From the NCBI GenBank assembly GCA_947034885.2, contig OX344755.2:25551052-25615051 (forward strand): DNA of 64,000 nt, given 5' to 3'. Below are positions 22,140 to 35,174 of this stretch, in pieces. The notes below the pieces were generated by a model. The model did no database searches. It was not told the origin of the DNA and saw nothing but the letters and a program-made list of their open reading frames with translations. A program made the position numbers and the translations under genes. The first letter of the stretch is position 1, and the number at the start of each line of letters is the position of its first letter. The stretch comes from Thuidium tamariscinum. Taxonomy: Eukaryota > Streptophyta > Bryopsida > Hypnales > Thuidiaceae.

Positions 22140-23190
22140 CCAAATCCCCAAATTGTAGTTAATTGTCAATTGTAAGAGAAGGAAGAAATATACAATGTTA
22201 TATTTTTGGTATGAAAAATTTAGTCAATTGTGAGACCTAAAAATAGTGCAAGTCTTGATCTTTTGTAAAAAATCTATTCCACTTTCATTACAAAGAAAGG
22301 GTGTCTTTGTCTTGTAAAGATGTATCCAATTGTAACAATGAAAAAGAAATGAATGTTGATAATTTTTTAAAGGAGTTCAAATAATGAAAAAATTATTTGA
22401 ATTCCCTTATTCTTCTAATGGAAAAGGTCAATTGCCCTAGCAATTGCCTTAGAAAAGGAAAAAATATTGGTGTTATTATATTCACTTGAAGAAATTAATT
22501 ACTCTATGTATTGAAATTTTGAAAAAAGAATTCATGTTTTTAATCTTGCAAATTAAAGATGTTGCATGTAAGAAAATGTAGGTGTTACTAATATTCATGT
22601 GTAATTAATAAAAAAAATATGGGTTCTTAGACTTGTGAAGAGACAATACTGAATTTCAATAGTGAAAAGAATATGAATTGTGTACTTATTTGTTTGAAGG
22701 GAATTTGCTATTGTAATGAAGAAAGAATTGAAATCCTCCAATCTTATATTGAAGAAAATTCTCACCTTTGATTTAAAAAAATACAAGTGTTCTTATTAGT
22801 GCAAGGAAAATACTCAATTGTAATTAATAGTGCAAAAAAATACAAATTGTGTTGTTATTCTTCTTTAGAGCCCTTTCAATTGTAGTAAAAAAATAAGAAA
22901 ATGGGGTTTTACAATCTTGTAATAAAAACAGTACTCAACAACAATAAATTAAAGAATATAAGTGTTTTAGATTTTCTAAAGACAATATTCAATTGAAATA
23001 ATGTCACAAATAAATAAAGGTGTTTTTATTTTTACAAAAAAATATTCTAATTTGAATAATGAAAAAATATAGATATTCTTTTCCTTATCAAGAAAATATT
23101 GCAATTGTAATTATAAAAAAGAAGATGTTTTTTTATCAAGTAAAGAATATGCTCAACAAAAAGAAAGAAAAAAATATGGATATTTTTAGC
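22140..23190 (+). repeat. Diverged tandem array of roughly 65-80 bp units
   Basis: Units repeat a pattern of AATATTCAATTGTAATAA-like sequence followed by GAAAAAATA and GTGTTTTTA-like sequence, with much drift. About a dozen units can be followed by eye. It is inside the 17,426-24,133 CACTA element. Confidence 0.45.
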
Positions 23191-23872
23191 ACATGAAAGC
23201 CCTTGTTGATGGTCATGTTATAGTCATGCTTATATCAAAAAAGACATCATTAATAGCTTGCACAAGGTTTGCTTGCCCTTTTTGATGTTATGAATTGCAC
23301 AATGAACAACATGTGCTTTGATGTTATAATTGCAAGCAATAAATAGCTATTTTGCTAGAAGTAATGTCTCTAAAAACATCTTTATGTCCAATATGACATC
23401 TAAAAAAACATCCAAAGTTGTAACATAGGTCTACCATGACTACTACATACTATGTTCACATCACATAATTTCTACGCCATCGGTTTGCGTTTGATGCCAA
23501 GTCACAAAATTTTCCACACCACCTACCCATTTTCCTCTTTTTTACACTAGACAGTCATTTTACTTCTAATCGAACTAATATTTTGTTGATTATTTTTAAT
23601 TAACTTTGACCAAGGATAATGATGTAGCTATGAATTTTTTCTTGGATGATCTTAAAAACATCTTTATGTCAACAACCATGTTTTAGACTACATTATTGTT
23701 TTTGATAAGACCAATTTGTTGTGACTATAAATTAGTATGCTTTCTACAACATCTAATCAAAATCCTCCCTTTTTTAGCCTCCATTCACTAGACATCCCAA
23801 TGTTTTATGAGACATACGATGTTATTTTAAACATGCTATGTTTTTGGCTTGACACCAAAAAAAACCACAATT

Positions 23873-24100
23873 GCTAGTATGTGAGCATAGAAAGTGTGAG
23901 CCTATGAGCCTAGAATTCTATACACCTATAGTATAGGTGTTTATATTATAGACCCCCCAATGGTTATTGTGTATCCATGTTCTAAACACCTACATTATAG
24001 GTGTTTATGTTATAAACACCTTCAATGAGTGTAGGATATTTACTTATACTTAGGCTCAAGGCTCATAGGCTCACACTTCTATGCTCACATGTATACTAGC
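23873..24100. mobile_element. Hairpin MITE, family E (copy 2)
   Basis: The ends GCTAGTATGTGAGCATAG and CTATGCTCACATGTATACTAGC are inverted, with GTGAGCCTATGAGCCTAG answered by AGGCTCATAGGCTCAC. Total 228 bp. It lies 33 bp inside the right end of the larger CACTA element. Confidence 0.65.
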
Positions 24101-24301
24101 ATTGTTGAAAAAAAACATGGGTTCCTTATAGTGTTTCTAATTTTCATCCCCATTTTTTAAACATAATTCCAAAGACACTCTTCTTGACTATTCTTGAATC
24201 TTGGTCTATTTCATAGCAAACAATTGGATCTAGATTCCTTAAATCGTTTATTCACTCTCTTCTTCTATGTTGTCACAATATGAACTTTGGTAGGCAATTG
24301 C

Positions 24302-24628
24302 ATTAGGGAAAATTTGAAGGCAAGGGAGGGCCGTTCATAGGATGTTTCCTTGCCTATTCTTTTTGCTATCTAAAAATTGTGAACCAATCCATAATAGTTG
24401 AACTTTTGAATTTTTGAAGAAAAAAGATAAATTGTTTTTCCCCAAAATTTCAAAAAGTATTCAGAAACCTAAAATTGATTTTTTTTAATGATTAAAAAAT
24501 TAAAGATAACATTTTTTTGACGCGACTGTACTCTCTTCACTATGTTAGACTATTGATGTGGCATGTTCACATAGTCTAGGAATTCAAGATAATTCACAGG
24601 CTTCCAATGCCTTCAAATCCTCTCTAAT
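24302..24628. mobile_element. Family B inverted-repeat element (copy B1)
   Basis: It starts ATTAGGGAAAATTTGAAGGC and ends GCCTTCAAATCCTCTCTAAT, which is close to its reverse complement. A TGATGTGGCATG block in the middle is shared with other copies. Non-coding. Confidence 0.55.
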
Positions 24629-25196
24629 GGAATCTCTCTTATAAGATCAATTGGTGCTTCTTCTTCATCTTTATAGGCTAAAATTTAAATATTAGGTAGA
24701 GAATGTGTAGGTGATATCTTTTGAGACTCTGTGCTAGGTACAAGTCAATAGAACAACTATAGATGAAAAAGAAATTCTAGAACAACTTTAGATAGATCTT
24801 CTATTGTTCTACATCTACATTTTGTAAACTTGTAAACAACTAATCTAAGGATTGTTGCTTTAGTAAACAAGATAAACTATTGTTGGAATGATGCAACTCC
24901 ACATATAGTCTACACACTAGTGTTTGAATTAGCTTCATCACTTTAGTACTCTCTTGAAAGTCTATCACTTTTTTATTGTTATTCAATACCACCTTAATTT
25001 AGTGTCTGTAGTTGCTTTATTGATTAGAAAAATACTTGTCAAGAATATAAAGATGGTATTGCTACCATGAGAAGTAGAATTAAGCTGGATGTTCAAAGAA
25101 ACATGTGAATGTGATAGGCAAAATGAGTTCATGTTATATGTGAGAAGAATGTTTTAGAAGACATAAAAAAAACCTTGTACACCTTGAAGAATGTCC
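24629..25196. other. No gene seen
   Basis: AT-rich DNA between two family B elements. I see no recognisable gene or repeat border. Confidence 0.45.
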
Positions 25197-25460
25197 ATTA
25201 GAGGAGATTTTGGGGCCTTTAGAAGGCTGTTTCAGAGTTATTCCCTAAAACTTTTTCCAATGCTATAGACCAACCACTAATGGTCTAAATTTTTTACTTT
25301 AAAATATTTAATAATTGATTAAATGATTACTTTATTTTAAGAAATGTGGTAGTCTCCCACCTACATTTAGTTGCTTACATTGCATTGTTTCCATTGTTCC
25401 CACAATGTTTTGACAACCCAAGAACTTGCAGTTTGTCAAAGACTTCAAATCTTCTCTAAT
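25197..25460. mobile_element. Family B inverted-repeat element (copy B2)
   Basis: It starts ATTAGAGGAGATTTTGGGGC and ends AAGACTTCAAATCTTCTCTAAT. A partial internal copy without clear ends lies at about 25,915-26,060 (TTCCTAAAACTATTTTCTATGC). The 105-aa - strand ORF at 25,332-25,649 overlaps the right end and is not recognised. Confidence 0.6.
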
Positions 25461-26060
25461 GCCACCGAAAATGAATTTGCCATATTGGCAAGGGATTTTG
25501 GTTTGTTGTAGTAAGTTTCTAGAAGTCACTAAGACTTGAGGCAAAGTGTTGACTAAATGTGAAAAAACAAACGAAGGATAGCTACATGATATGCTTTTGC
25601 AAAAATAAAAAATAAAAAATGAATGAATGGCAATTGATGTGGCATGCATTGAGGGTGATGTAGCCTTCTACACTAGCACACTTTGACGCCATCCGAGAAT
25701 TTTAACATTGTTTTTTTGATGTCAAGTGAAACTTCAACTAATATATGAAGGTTTTTTTGCAACATGAAATGAAATATCCTAATAGAGAGAACCCAAAGTT
25801 CAAAGCACTTGACATATTCCATATGGTTTTATCCCACTTGTTTGAATATCTTGTCTTTTCATGCCAATATATTCACAATTAATTGCCGTAAATCATCATG
25901 TAACATAGTCATCAAAAGATTATTTTAGGGTTGTTTCCTAAAACTATTTTCTATGCTATAAACCAACTATAGTTGGTTTGAATATTCAATTTTTAAAAAT
26001 TTAATTCTTTTTCAAAGTTCTAAAAAAATATTCAAAAAACAAAGGATAATTTTCAACCCT

Positions 26061-27390
26061 TAAAAAAATTTCATCAACCATAATATGGTCAATCTATTTT
26101 GAGAATAACCATTTCTAGACTTAAGAATGTAAAAAATCACTCTTTCTTGCTCAATCTCAAGAGAATAAATTTAACTATGAAGTGGCTTATATTCAAATAA
26201 AAAAGAAGATTCACTCTTGAGTTCACTATTGAATTTATAAAATCTTCCAAAGCATGGGTGGTTTAGTAGTAAGGAATAAAAAAGTCATTGAATAGAAAAT
26301 TCTAGCCAATGAGGTAGAGGCATGTATTTTTTTAGCTGATCATGGTCTATATCTAGCAACAACCACTAGAATAGACATCTTGCAGTTGGATTTGAGCTAT
26401 TTTTCAAACTTTTTTCTTCCTACTTCACATAATCTCATGTGTTCTTTTACTCTAACATATTTTATCTTTAATTTTGGCTCCAAATTTGTGGCAAATCTTT
26501 CATTCTTCTTATATTTTTTTGAAATTCAATAGTGAAATAGTGACTATTGCAAGACCATTTTATCACTCATTTTTGGTCCCAAAAACACAAGACTTGTTTT
26601 CATGCATGTAGAACTTAGTAACCTCAAGGATGAATATAGGTCATGGGATGCCAACTTTCAACAATGTTATGTGTCCAAAAGAGCTAGGCAAAGTATAATT
26701 TTAGTTACATCCAAATATAGGTTCCTTTGAAATAACCTTCACTTTTATGTTTTAATCTTGCAATCTGTGAGTTGGATTGTAATCAAACTTTGTAGAGATA
26801 ATAAAAAATTGTCTTTCTACGAGATCCTATGATTAATTTTGGCTAAAAATGATTAATCGCCCTTTGAGCTTCAATTCTTTGTAATTTACAAAATTGGAGT
26901 CCAAAACACCTTAAAAGTTGTTGGAAATTTTAAGGGTTAAATTTTTTTTCCAAAGTACTTTTAAATATTTAATAAATAAGATTAAAAATTAATTTGTATT
27001 ATTTGATGTGGTAGTGTCTCGACCATGTGAGATTGTTTACATGGCAAAGCTTACAAGGATCCTACAATCCAAAAACTTGATGTATTTTATATAGTATATT
27101 TTTTTATGGATTCTTTTGTATGGTATATTGTATATGACCTCTTTTGATCAAATTTTAAAAAATAACTTTTTTCAAAGATAAAAACTTCAAATTGATTTTC
27201 TAGATTTGGAGCAAATTTCTATTACTTTGATATTTTTGACAATGCAAACCACGTGGTTTGAAATTAAACTAGTTATAGATTTTTGAAACTTATAGTTGTC
27301 CTAGATGTTTGAAATCTTTACTTTTTCTAGATGTCACTTTCACAATTCAAATTGCTTGGTCTGAAAATGGCACATAGAATACCACCATTC
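26061..27390. other. No gene seen; diverged repeat DNA
   Basis: AT-rich. The part from about 27,130 resembles the left part of reversed TTAA-family copies, but the terminus is not identifiable. The ATTTGATGTGGTAGTG block near 27,002 recalls family B interiors. Confidence 0.4.
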
Positions 27391-28351
27391 TAATAAAATT
27401 TGCCATATTTATACATATATAGAAAACTTTGAATCATTCTATAATGAGTCAAAAGTTATAAGGAGTTTTTACTTGTACCTAGTTATAGATTTTGTAATCT
27501 AAAATAAACTTTGAAGTTCTTTATTTAATTAAAATTTTAATATATCTTGAAAAAATAAATGCAGAGGATGTAGATTGTTTATTACAACATTGCAACCATT
27601 GAAGTTGGCATTTTCAATTCCATGACTAAATTCTTAACAGTTTCATACTTTGAGTCATCTTTCATTTTTTTCTATTTACTATTCCATTTATTTTTTTCCC
27701 TATATATTGTACAATTCCAAATGATTTAAAAAATTTCAAGCATGTAGCCAACTTACCTTGAAGAATGAAGGTAAAAAAGCACCACCATTTTGGACATGTA
27801 TTCATACAAATGTGAACTTGTGAAGTACCGTTTCCCAGTTTTTTTCAAGACCAAAAATAGAATTTTCATGAATTTGAAACCTCATACCTTACAATCCATG
27901 TTGCGGAAATTCTAGAAAATTTTCCTTCATGTTTCCAAGGAGGTCTTTTTCATTTTTTATAAAGTGCCAAAGTGGCAATATAAAGTTATAGAGGTGCTTC
28001 AAATTTCAACATCCATCCACATATAAGACATAAAATATCACATTAACACACATCTCCTACTCATAATTTTGTTTTCATCTACAATTTGGCATTTTCATCT
28101 AAGATCTCTTTTTTAAATTGGATTTTTTCAACAAAAAATTTCACAATTTGTTGCCATTTTTTAAACAAGTTATTTTTTTCTCATGCAATTGGGTACTAAA
28201 AAGTCAGAAAAAGCCTTATCCTCAAATCAGCATACTAAAAGATCCTATGGTTACAGTGTTTGAGAAAAAAAATACCAATACTTAGTACTTGTATTAGAAA
28301 TGGCAATTTTAGAGCATTGTTGGTGAAAATGTAGTCAAGGAACTTAAGGGG
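27391..28351 (-). mobile_element. TTAA-family element, left end unclear (copy A4)
   Basis: It matches reversed copies through TTTGAATCATTC, CTTTGAAGTTCTTTA and CACCACCATTTTGGACATGT, and ends GGAACTTAAGGGG at 28,351 followed by ATAA. The left terminus is lost or lies further left in diverged sequence. Confidence 0.55.
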
Positions 28352-28355
28352 ATAA

Positions 28356-29750
28356 AAAAAGACACATTAAAGATGGTCAAAGCATAAACAAAACCCAAAT
28401 CCATCCTTGTCCTTTAGAGGGGACTATTTCTTATCTACTAGATTCTAATGTGGTCTTTTAACTCCCCACACAATTGCAATGATAATTCAATTACATCCCT
28501 TAAGATTGTAAACTAATGAATGAACCAATGAGGTTGCAATACATTAGGCCTTAGGGCCTAGTTGAAACCAGAATTTGTAGATGTAAATGGGCAAGGCAAA
28601 AAATTTGGACCATTTCCCTTCACTTTAGCTTATGTCCCACAAATGCATACTTATATGTAGCTACATTGAATAGGGGTTTTAAGGAGACCCATACTAATTA
28701 ATTGACTTTTGCATTAAAGTAAACCTATCCATGACAAGCAAATCTTTAATAACAAGTACCTAGAGAACTACCCATAAGAGGCTTATATTAAATTGTAAGA
28801 GACTTTCTTTTAATAAATGGGACTAGGACTACAATAAGTTGATTTGTGTCCAAAATTAATGCCTTGGGAGATGGTCATGGATACTCCATACTAGTGACTA
28901 TCATAATACATTTACACCTTTCTAGTGTAAGTTCATCATAGAAAATTTATTTTTTATTCCTTCATCTCGTAGCCACATTAGAAAATGTTGAGCTTGCTTT
29001 AGGTGGTAAGATGACTATTGTAGAAATATTTTTTGTTGATTCAAGGTAGTTTAGAGACTCTTTTGGATGAATTGGGTAGCACACTTCTAAAAATTTGTGT
29101 GGAAATAAATCTGAATTTTTTGGTTAATGGCAATTGGGTAGACCACTCATTTTGTTTATCATAGGCAAGATTACCTTATATAAACATCTACATATGTTTC
29201 ACATCAATAGTTATTGAAGTGCATTGGGTTTGTACATCATCTTTCAAATATTTGGATTTTTTCATAAGAAGTTCCTTTGATTTATTGGTCCCCTAACTAC
29301 CCCTATTCACTATAGTTACAATATGTATTCTATTGTATAATCCATTAGTCCATAGTGGGTTTTATAGTTTTTGTATATTGTTGCAAACCTTCTAGGATTA
29401 GAATAGGTAATCCATCCTTGATCACTTGTTTATTTTTGCAATATAGGTTGCTATATTTCCAATCACTTATAGTTTACATTATAGCTCACATTGAGTTGGA
29501 TGAGTTGGAGCAACATAAATGTCCAAGAAGTGTACATTGAAAGAATATAATATTAATCACAATATGTACATTGCAAGCCACAATTATTGCTTCCAACAAT
29601 TTTGTAACTAGCTTATGATTGGAAATAAAATGAGTTGTATAACAAGAATAGGTTTTATAGAATCTTCAAGAAAAAAAACTCACAGTAATTTCATTTTTTA
29701 TCAAAAAAATGTAAAAAAACTTCAATTTTTTTTTACCTTTAATGGACCAT
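28356..29750. other. No gene seen
   Basis: Moderately AT-rich and less repetitive than its surroundings. The 61-aa ORF at 29,355 has no recognisable domain. I can support no gene here. Confidence 0.45.
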
Positions 29751-30600
29751 TGTTCATTTGACAAATGTAGGGGATTTGGGGCATATACATATGGCCTCAA
29801 TTAATATGATGATTTTTTGAAACTTTTTTTGAAAATAGAAAAATTAAATAGCTTCATAGGAGATCAAAAGTTATGCCTAGATAAGCTCAAAACATGAGAA
29901 ACTGGACAACAAAAATAAATTTCTAAATTTTGAATTTTTGTGAATATTTTTTTTCATAGATTATATTTTCGTCTACACAGAAAGATTTCATTCATTTTTC
30001 ATTTTGAATAAGTTATGTAAAAGTTATGGACAATCTAGTTTTAGAGACAATCTAAGTATTTTTTTTTAAGATAATAACTCTTATAAATCATTTATGAATG
30101 CAATTCTTACAACTTTTCAAAAAATTGTTTTACATAAGAATTCTCTTGCTAGAATAATCTCACCATCAAGATCAGTGGATTTTAATTCCATCTTAGAAAT
30201 ATTAATAGTTTAGATTTTCCTCCTATCTTATACATATTTCTATTTAATAATTTAAAATAAAATGAAAATCAAGGTTTTTTCAATTCACTTTTTTTCTAGA
30301 CTTTCAATTAAATTTTTTTTTGTGAAGATTTAAAGCTCAAAACTCTATAAAGAAAAATAAAATTAAAAAGGTTCAAAGTCAAATAATTTAGTTTTGCAAT
30401 GTGCTAAATAATTAATTTTTATCACTTAAATGTAGATATCTTCTGTCAAAATATCAGAAATTTATTCCACACATTTTCATGCTAATTAAGTAAAAGATCC
30501 TATGCTTAGATGTCTAAAAATAATAGTTTTCAAATTTTTTTACACTATAAAATAGAAATGGGCAGTTTTAAGTGTTCTTTGGCAAAAAGAAGGCCTTAGT
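29750..30600 (+). mobile_element. Family C element, diverged
   Basis: It shares AGATTATATTTTCGTCTACA-like, AGTTATGGACAATCTAG and 'aatctcaccatcaagatca'-like blocks with the copy at 49,091. The ends are degraded, so the borders are approximate. Confidence 0.4.
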
Positions 30601-30894
30601 TCATTAGGAAGTAATTCTATTTTCCTACATGGGGAATTTTTTTCCTTGAACAAACTTATCCAACAAATATGCCCCAATGCTTAAGTGGTTGGAAATGGGT
30701 TGCTATCCCATACCTTCCCCCCTTGTAGCATTGCCTTTGTATGGAATTAAAGTAGAGGTATCCCTTGTCAATTACTTAAGCAATTTTTAAGCAAACTATG
30801 AACAATATGAGGCAAATCAAATTTTGCCATGTAGGAAGATAGGAAATATAGAGATTGCAAATTTTTTAAAGTTTTATTCCCAAAATTGAAATTA

Positions 30895-31211
30895 CTGTGG
30901 ATTTGGGGAGCAAAAAAGTTGATGGGGCTAATAGACAATGTCTAAACTCTTCCTCCAGACGGCCATTTCATGATTGTTCTTGAAATTGTTCCCAATATTG
31001 TTGATTGTTGTCAAGCCAAAAATTGTCTAAAAATAGAAAATAAAAAAATTGGTCAATGAAATGTGTAAAAAATGTCCTTTTAAAAAGAATTAATGATGTG
31101 GCATGGTCTCAACCACGTCAAATTCTTGTGTTTCTATGTTCCCATAGTAGTTTTTAAATTCCCACAATCTCAACACTCATAATCTTCAAAAGGTCTCAAA
31201 TCCCCCCTAAT
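30895..31211. mobile_element. Family B element, degraded (copy B6)
   Basis: The right end reads AAAAGGTCTCAAATCCCCCCTAAT, and the interior has TGATGTGGCATGGTCTCAACC, as at 57,040. The left end is only partly preserved (ATTTGGGGAGC near 30,901). Confidence 0.45.
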
Positions 31212-31287
31212 GCCTACCTTAAGCTTCCTTGAGTGTGGAGCAACTTAGTTGGTTGTAGAAGGCACAGTCTATTGCGTGGTAGCTAAA

Positions 31288-31537
31288 CCCATAAATACCC
31301 AAGGCACTAGAATCTTGCGTTTTGAAAACTTTGAAGCTAAATAAAACCTAACCAAATTGCTATTTTTAGTAGTTTATATTTTTGGAGTATTATTTTTGAA
31401 GTCTAGTTTAAGCATCAAAAACGTAATCGTGAAAATGATTAATTATGATTTTTTTGTTCAAGATTTATGTGCTAGGGTACTCATTGCAATCTTGACTATC
31501 CATAGAAGCTCAAAATAGGCCTTAGGCATTTAGAATC
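31288..31537. mobile_element. Family K inverted-repeat element (copy 1)
   Basis: The left end CCATAAATACCCAAGGC is answered on the right by GCCTTAGGCATTTAG. A longer relative at 54,389-55,050 shares AAATAAAACCTAACCAA (in reverse) and AGAAGCTCAAAATAGGCC (in reverse). Confidence 0.45.
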
Positions 31538-31539
31538 CA

Positions 31540-32918
31540 AATCAATGATTCAAAAGATACTTTATAGACACTTCAACTCTATATATTTATTTTTGAATTT
31601 TGTTTTACAATTCTTTAGGCTCCTCTAAAGGATTGTGGTCCTATATTTGATGTTTAACTAGGAAGAATGAATAAGCTATAGTAACTTGTATTTTTTCATG
31701 TTTTTCTATTTATAGAATAGATTATAATTTCCAAATCCTTCTTGTAAATCTTTGACTTTGATAGGTTTAAGAAAATAAACTATTTATCATTTTAATTCTA
31801 AGCACGATACTTTGCCCAACTAAAAAAGTTTGAAATTTTCTACAATAGTTAAACAAATTTGATTCTCTATATATAAGAAAATCTTTTAATCATTCAAATT
31901 TGATGACTATATTGAAGGCTATGAATATTTTTTGGAAAGCATAGCAAGTTTTTTGCAATAGTAATGTTTGAATTTTTTTAAGTTCAATTTTCATATCCTA
32001 CAAAATGAACAAAATTCTAGATATACATCACTTTGTAACATATTTATATAGTTGTATGCTAAAAAAATGTATGAAAACATGGATGATTATTTTGATAAGA
32101 TTAAATTGTTGATATTGAAGAATTTAGCTACCAATGTTAAGTGGATCAATCAATGGAATTGTTCAACTATTATCCATTTAGTCATATGCAAATGATCCAT
32201 TTATGAACTTGATTTTTAAAATGAGATGTATTACATTTATTTTCCATCCATAAAATACATAATTCACATAATGTACTATTGTCATTGTTTTTTTTCAACA
32301 AACTTGTTAAAATTTCATCAAAAATATACTAATTATATATTTTCAATGATTTTTATTGTCTATAGCTCAATTATTTGAAATGGATTGAACTTCCAATTTG
32401 TTAATTTGGACTCATTATTTCAGTTTAGTTATTTAGTTTTTCTTAAAGTTTAACTCTAATTTTCTACACAAAAGCCTCCAAAAGAGCATAGAACCAAATT
32501 AGAAATGTTATTTGTCAATATAGTATTTGGTTCTAAATAGAATATGTGGCCCAATACAAATTCAAAACTTGCATGTAAGTAGGTTCAAAACCTAGAAGTT
32601 GTAGATATTCAACAAACAATGACCAAATTGCCTGAACCTACTATGCATGTGACAAAACCTAACTAAAGTGGTATGAAGGAAATCTAATAAGTTAAGTATC
32701 AAGGATAGGTTGCAATTTCCAAATTGATTCTAAGAAAAAGTAGAAACCTCAATTGTTAGGCTACTAGTGGAACAAACTCAAAACAAACTAGTGGAAGGCA
32801 TCTACATCCAAAGAACAATGGTCTAGGGTTGTAATCATACTAGGGACTCAACAATAAAATTATTTTGTTAAGATTCTTCTCCATATAAAAGACTCTTTAG
32901 ACATTGATAACTAATCGA
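31540..32918. other. No gene seen
   Basis: Very AT-rich. No coding frame, RNA gene or clear element border. A weak CTACTAGTGG motif at 32,763 recalls a CACTA tip but lacks matching inner sequence. Confidence 0.45.
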
Positions 32919-32922
32919 TTAA

Positions 32923-33830
32923 ATTCTTTGATTATATTTTCACCAAAATCCGTCCAAAATTGCCATTTCTAATACAAGTACCAAATTTTGAAGAAATTGT
33001 TTTTTTAGACACATACAACTATAGGATCTTGTAGTATGTTGACTTGAAAACATGTGGGAAAAATTCCAAAAATTTCCATTACATTCATTGCATGAATTGA
33101 GGTTTCAAGTTCACAAAAATCTTCTTTTGGGCTATGCAAAAAAACAAGTGGTTGCCCTTTACAAGGTCACATTTGTATAGAAAAATGTTGAAAGTGGTGG
33201 TGCTCTTTTGGTTTCATTCTTCAAGGAAAATTAGATACATGCTTGAAAAATTTTCACATCATTCAAACTTGTACAATATATAGGAAAAAAATAGTAAATA
33301 AAAAAAGTAGATGACTCAAAATACTAAATTGTTGATAATTCAGTTACATAGTTGAAAAATGCCAATTTCAATCATTATAGCATTGTAAAAAACAATCTAC
33401 ATCCAATGATTTTTTTTTTTCCAAAAAAACTGAAAATCTAGTCAAATGGAGGACTTCAAAGTTTATTTTAGAGAAAAGAATCTAAAATTACTTGCAAACA
33501 AAAAGTCCTCATAGTTGTTGACTCATTGATCAAAATGAAATGATTCAAAGCTTTTCATGTGTTTGTTTGTTTCTTTGTCTCTCTCTCCAGACTATATATG
33601 TTTATGAAAAAAGTGATTTTTTCAATATACTTGAATTGTTCTTTTACAAAAGCAAATAACATAAGATATAATTTCTTACTCATATTTCCAAATATCTTGA
33701 GTTAGTGCACAAGTAAGATATTCCTTGTCTACACCTTCTATTAAAGTTTGGGCTCAAAACATAGAAATTTCTAATGATATGTACTTGCCCCAAATTATTA
33801 TATTGCTAGATTTAGCACATTGATGCTTTT
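32923..33830 (+). mobile_element. TTAA-family element, tips decayed (copy A5)
   Basis: TTAA at 32,919-32,922 precedes a decayed tip (ATTCTTTGATTATATTTTCACC in place of CCCCTAAAGG..). The body matches A3 and A8 through the GGATCTTGTAGTATG, CACATTTGTATAG and AAATGAAATGATTCAAAGC blocks. The right tip is not clear. Confidence 0.5.
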
Positions 33831-34188
33831 GAATTAAAGGAGGTAGTAAGATTTTATCCTCTTTCATCCAACGTGTAAAGTAAGAATATGTAACTACATA
33901 TCTTTTATACAATTCGACTGACAAGAGGTTCCTACAAAAATTCCTATAATTTTTTTGACAATAAGATCTTCTTTTGGATGGTCAACTTCTTTGACCAATG
34001 ATGAAGTATTTTTAGAAATTATTTAGATTGCAAAATCTTGCTAAAAATTAGTGTAGCTTTTTTTTATACTAGTAACACACTCTAGCAAGTTTCATGGCAT
34101 TGTGATTGCTAGAAGTATCTGAATCGACATGATTCTCTAATTTCAATGAGAGCCAAGCTTGAGGCATGGTTGATTAGTATTTGTAGAC

Positions 34189-34462
34189 ATTAGAGGAGAC
34201 TTGAGGTCTCTAGAAGATTGTAAGTTCCCAGAATGTGGAAATGCTAGAACGTTGCCATATCAATAATTTGACGTGGTCAGGCAATTACTATGTCAAATAA
34301 TATTAGTTAATTAATCAAATTATTAAATAAATTTTAAGTTTTTTTTAATACATTTTGAAGTTTTTGAAATTAAATCTTCTTTTTAAATTCAAAAATTTAG
34401 GCCAACAATTTCAAGGAACAGCCTTGAAAACAATCTTTTAAAGGGCCCAAATCTCCTCTAAT
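34189..34462. mobile_element. Family B inverted-repeat element (copy B3, best ends)
   Basis: It starts ATTAGAGGAGACTTGAGG and ends GGGCCCAAATCTCCTCTAAT, with about 33 bp of inverted repeat continuing to AGAAGATTGT and ACAATCTTTT. 274 bp. Interior: TTTGACGTGGTCAGG and AT-rich DNA. Non-coding. Confidence 0.7.
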
Positions 34463-35170
34463 GGCATACAAAAGAAATGTAAGGCTAGAATCGGGTCATA
34501 TTCAAATGTTCATCTGAAGCCAATGGCATAATTTCTTTGTGATTTTGAGTCTTTTAGCAAAAAATATAGTTAACTAGTATAGAAAGTAGAAAAAACAAAC
34601 ATAAGATAAAAATGTTAATTGATAAGTTTACCTTAAGGAAAATGAGAGAGATATATGTCCTTGAAAGAGTTTATAAAAGCACCCATTTCCCTCTCTGAAA
34701 AAACAACCCTTGTTGCTATATTGACTATGTTGGGTCTATTACTCCATTTTAGTGGATTTTAGCCATTCTTGAGCCAATTCACCAAACAATTGTTTTTTAG
34801 GGTTTTAGTGTTGCATTGTTGTTTTCCAAGTATTCTAAAGGTCACTGGAGCTCATTAAAAGTTTTTTCTTGTATGTACTTGTTCTTTGTTGTTTCCCACA
34901 AATCCATTCATTTTAAAGTTTGTTGTCGTAATTTCTACTCATTCCAAATCAAGCCCTTTGTATACCTTGGCAATGTCACTTAGGAGGCCCTTTAGTGTTG
35001 TATGAGTTGTGTTTTGTAATAACTTGGTTATCCTAATTCAATTTGTACTAATTTATGTTATACTAATGTGTTTATACTATATATTGTTGTACAAACTCAT
35101 TGGTTACTAATTTGTATTGTAATTGTGCACTCTTTGTTTAAACTTTGTCAATAAATTCCTACTTCTATTA
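34463..35170. other. No gene seen
   Basis: AT-rich, apparently low-copy DNA within this window. There is no convincing coding frame. Confidence 0.4.
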
Positions 35171-35174
35171 TAGA

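Larger units (their letters stand above)
17426..24133. mobile_element. Probable non-autonomous CACTA element of about 6.7 kb
   Basis: The left end reads CACTATAAGAAACCCATG with TTTTTTT following; the right end, read on the - strand from 24,133, reads CACTATAAGGAACCCATG with TTTTTTT following. The flanking triplets (TTC left, TTT right) match at two of three positions. Within it lie a hairpin MITE (18,985-19,400), a polypyrimidine tract (20,303-20,520), a TTAA-family copy (20,743-21,686), a diverged tandem array (22,140-23,190) and a family E MITE (23,873-24,100). No transposase ORF is visible. Subterminal DNA near 17,800-17,960 has repeated 'acatcaactt..' phrases, also found inside the element at 39,917. 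Confidence 0.55.

Noticed and set aside
32758-32772. CTACTAGTGG as a CACTA tip
   Set aside because: The inner sequence does not match any other CACTA end and no partner was found.
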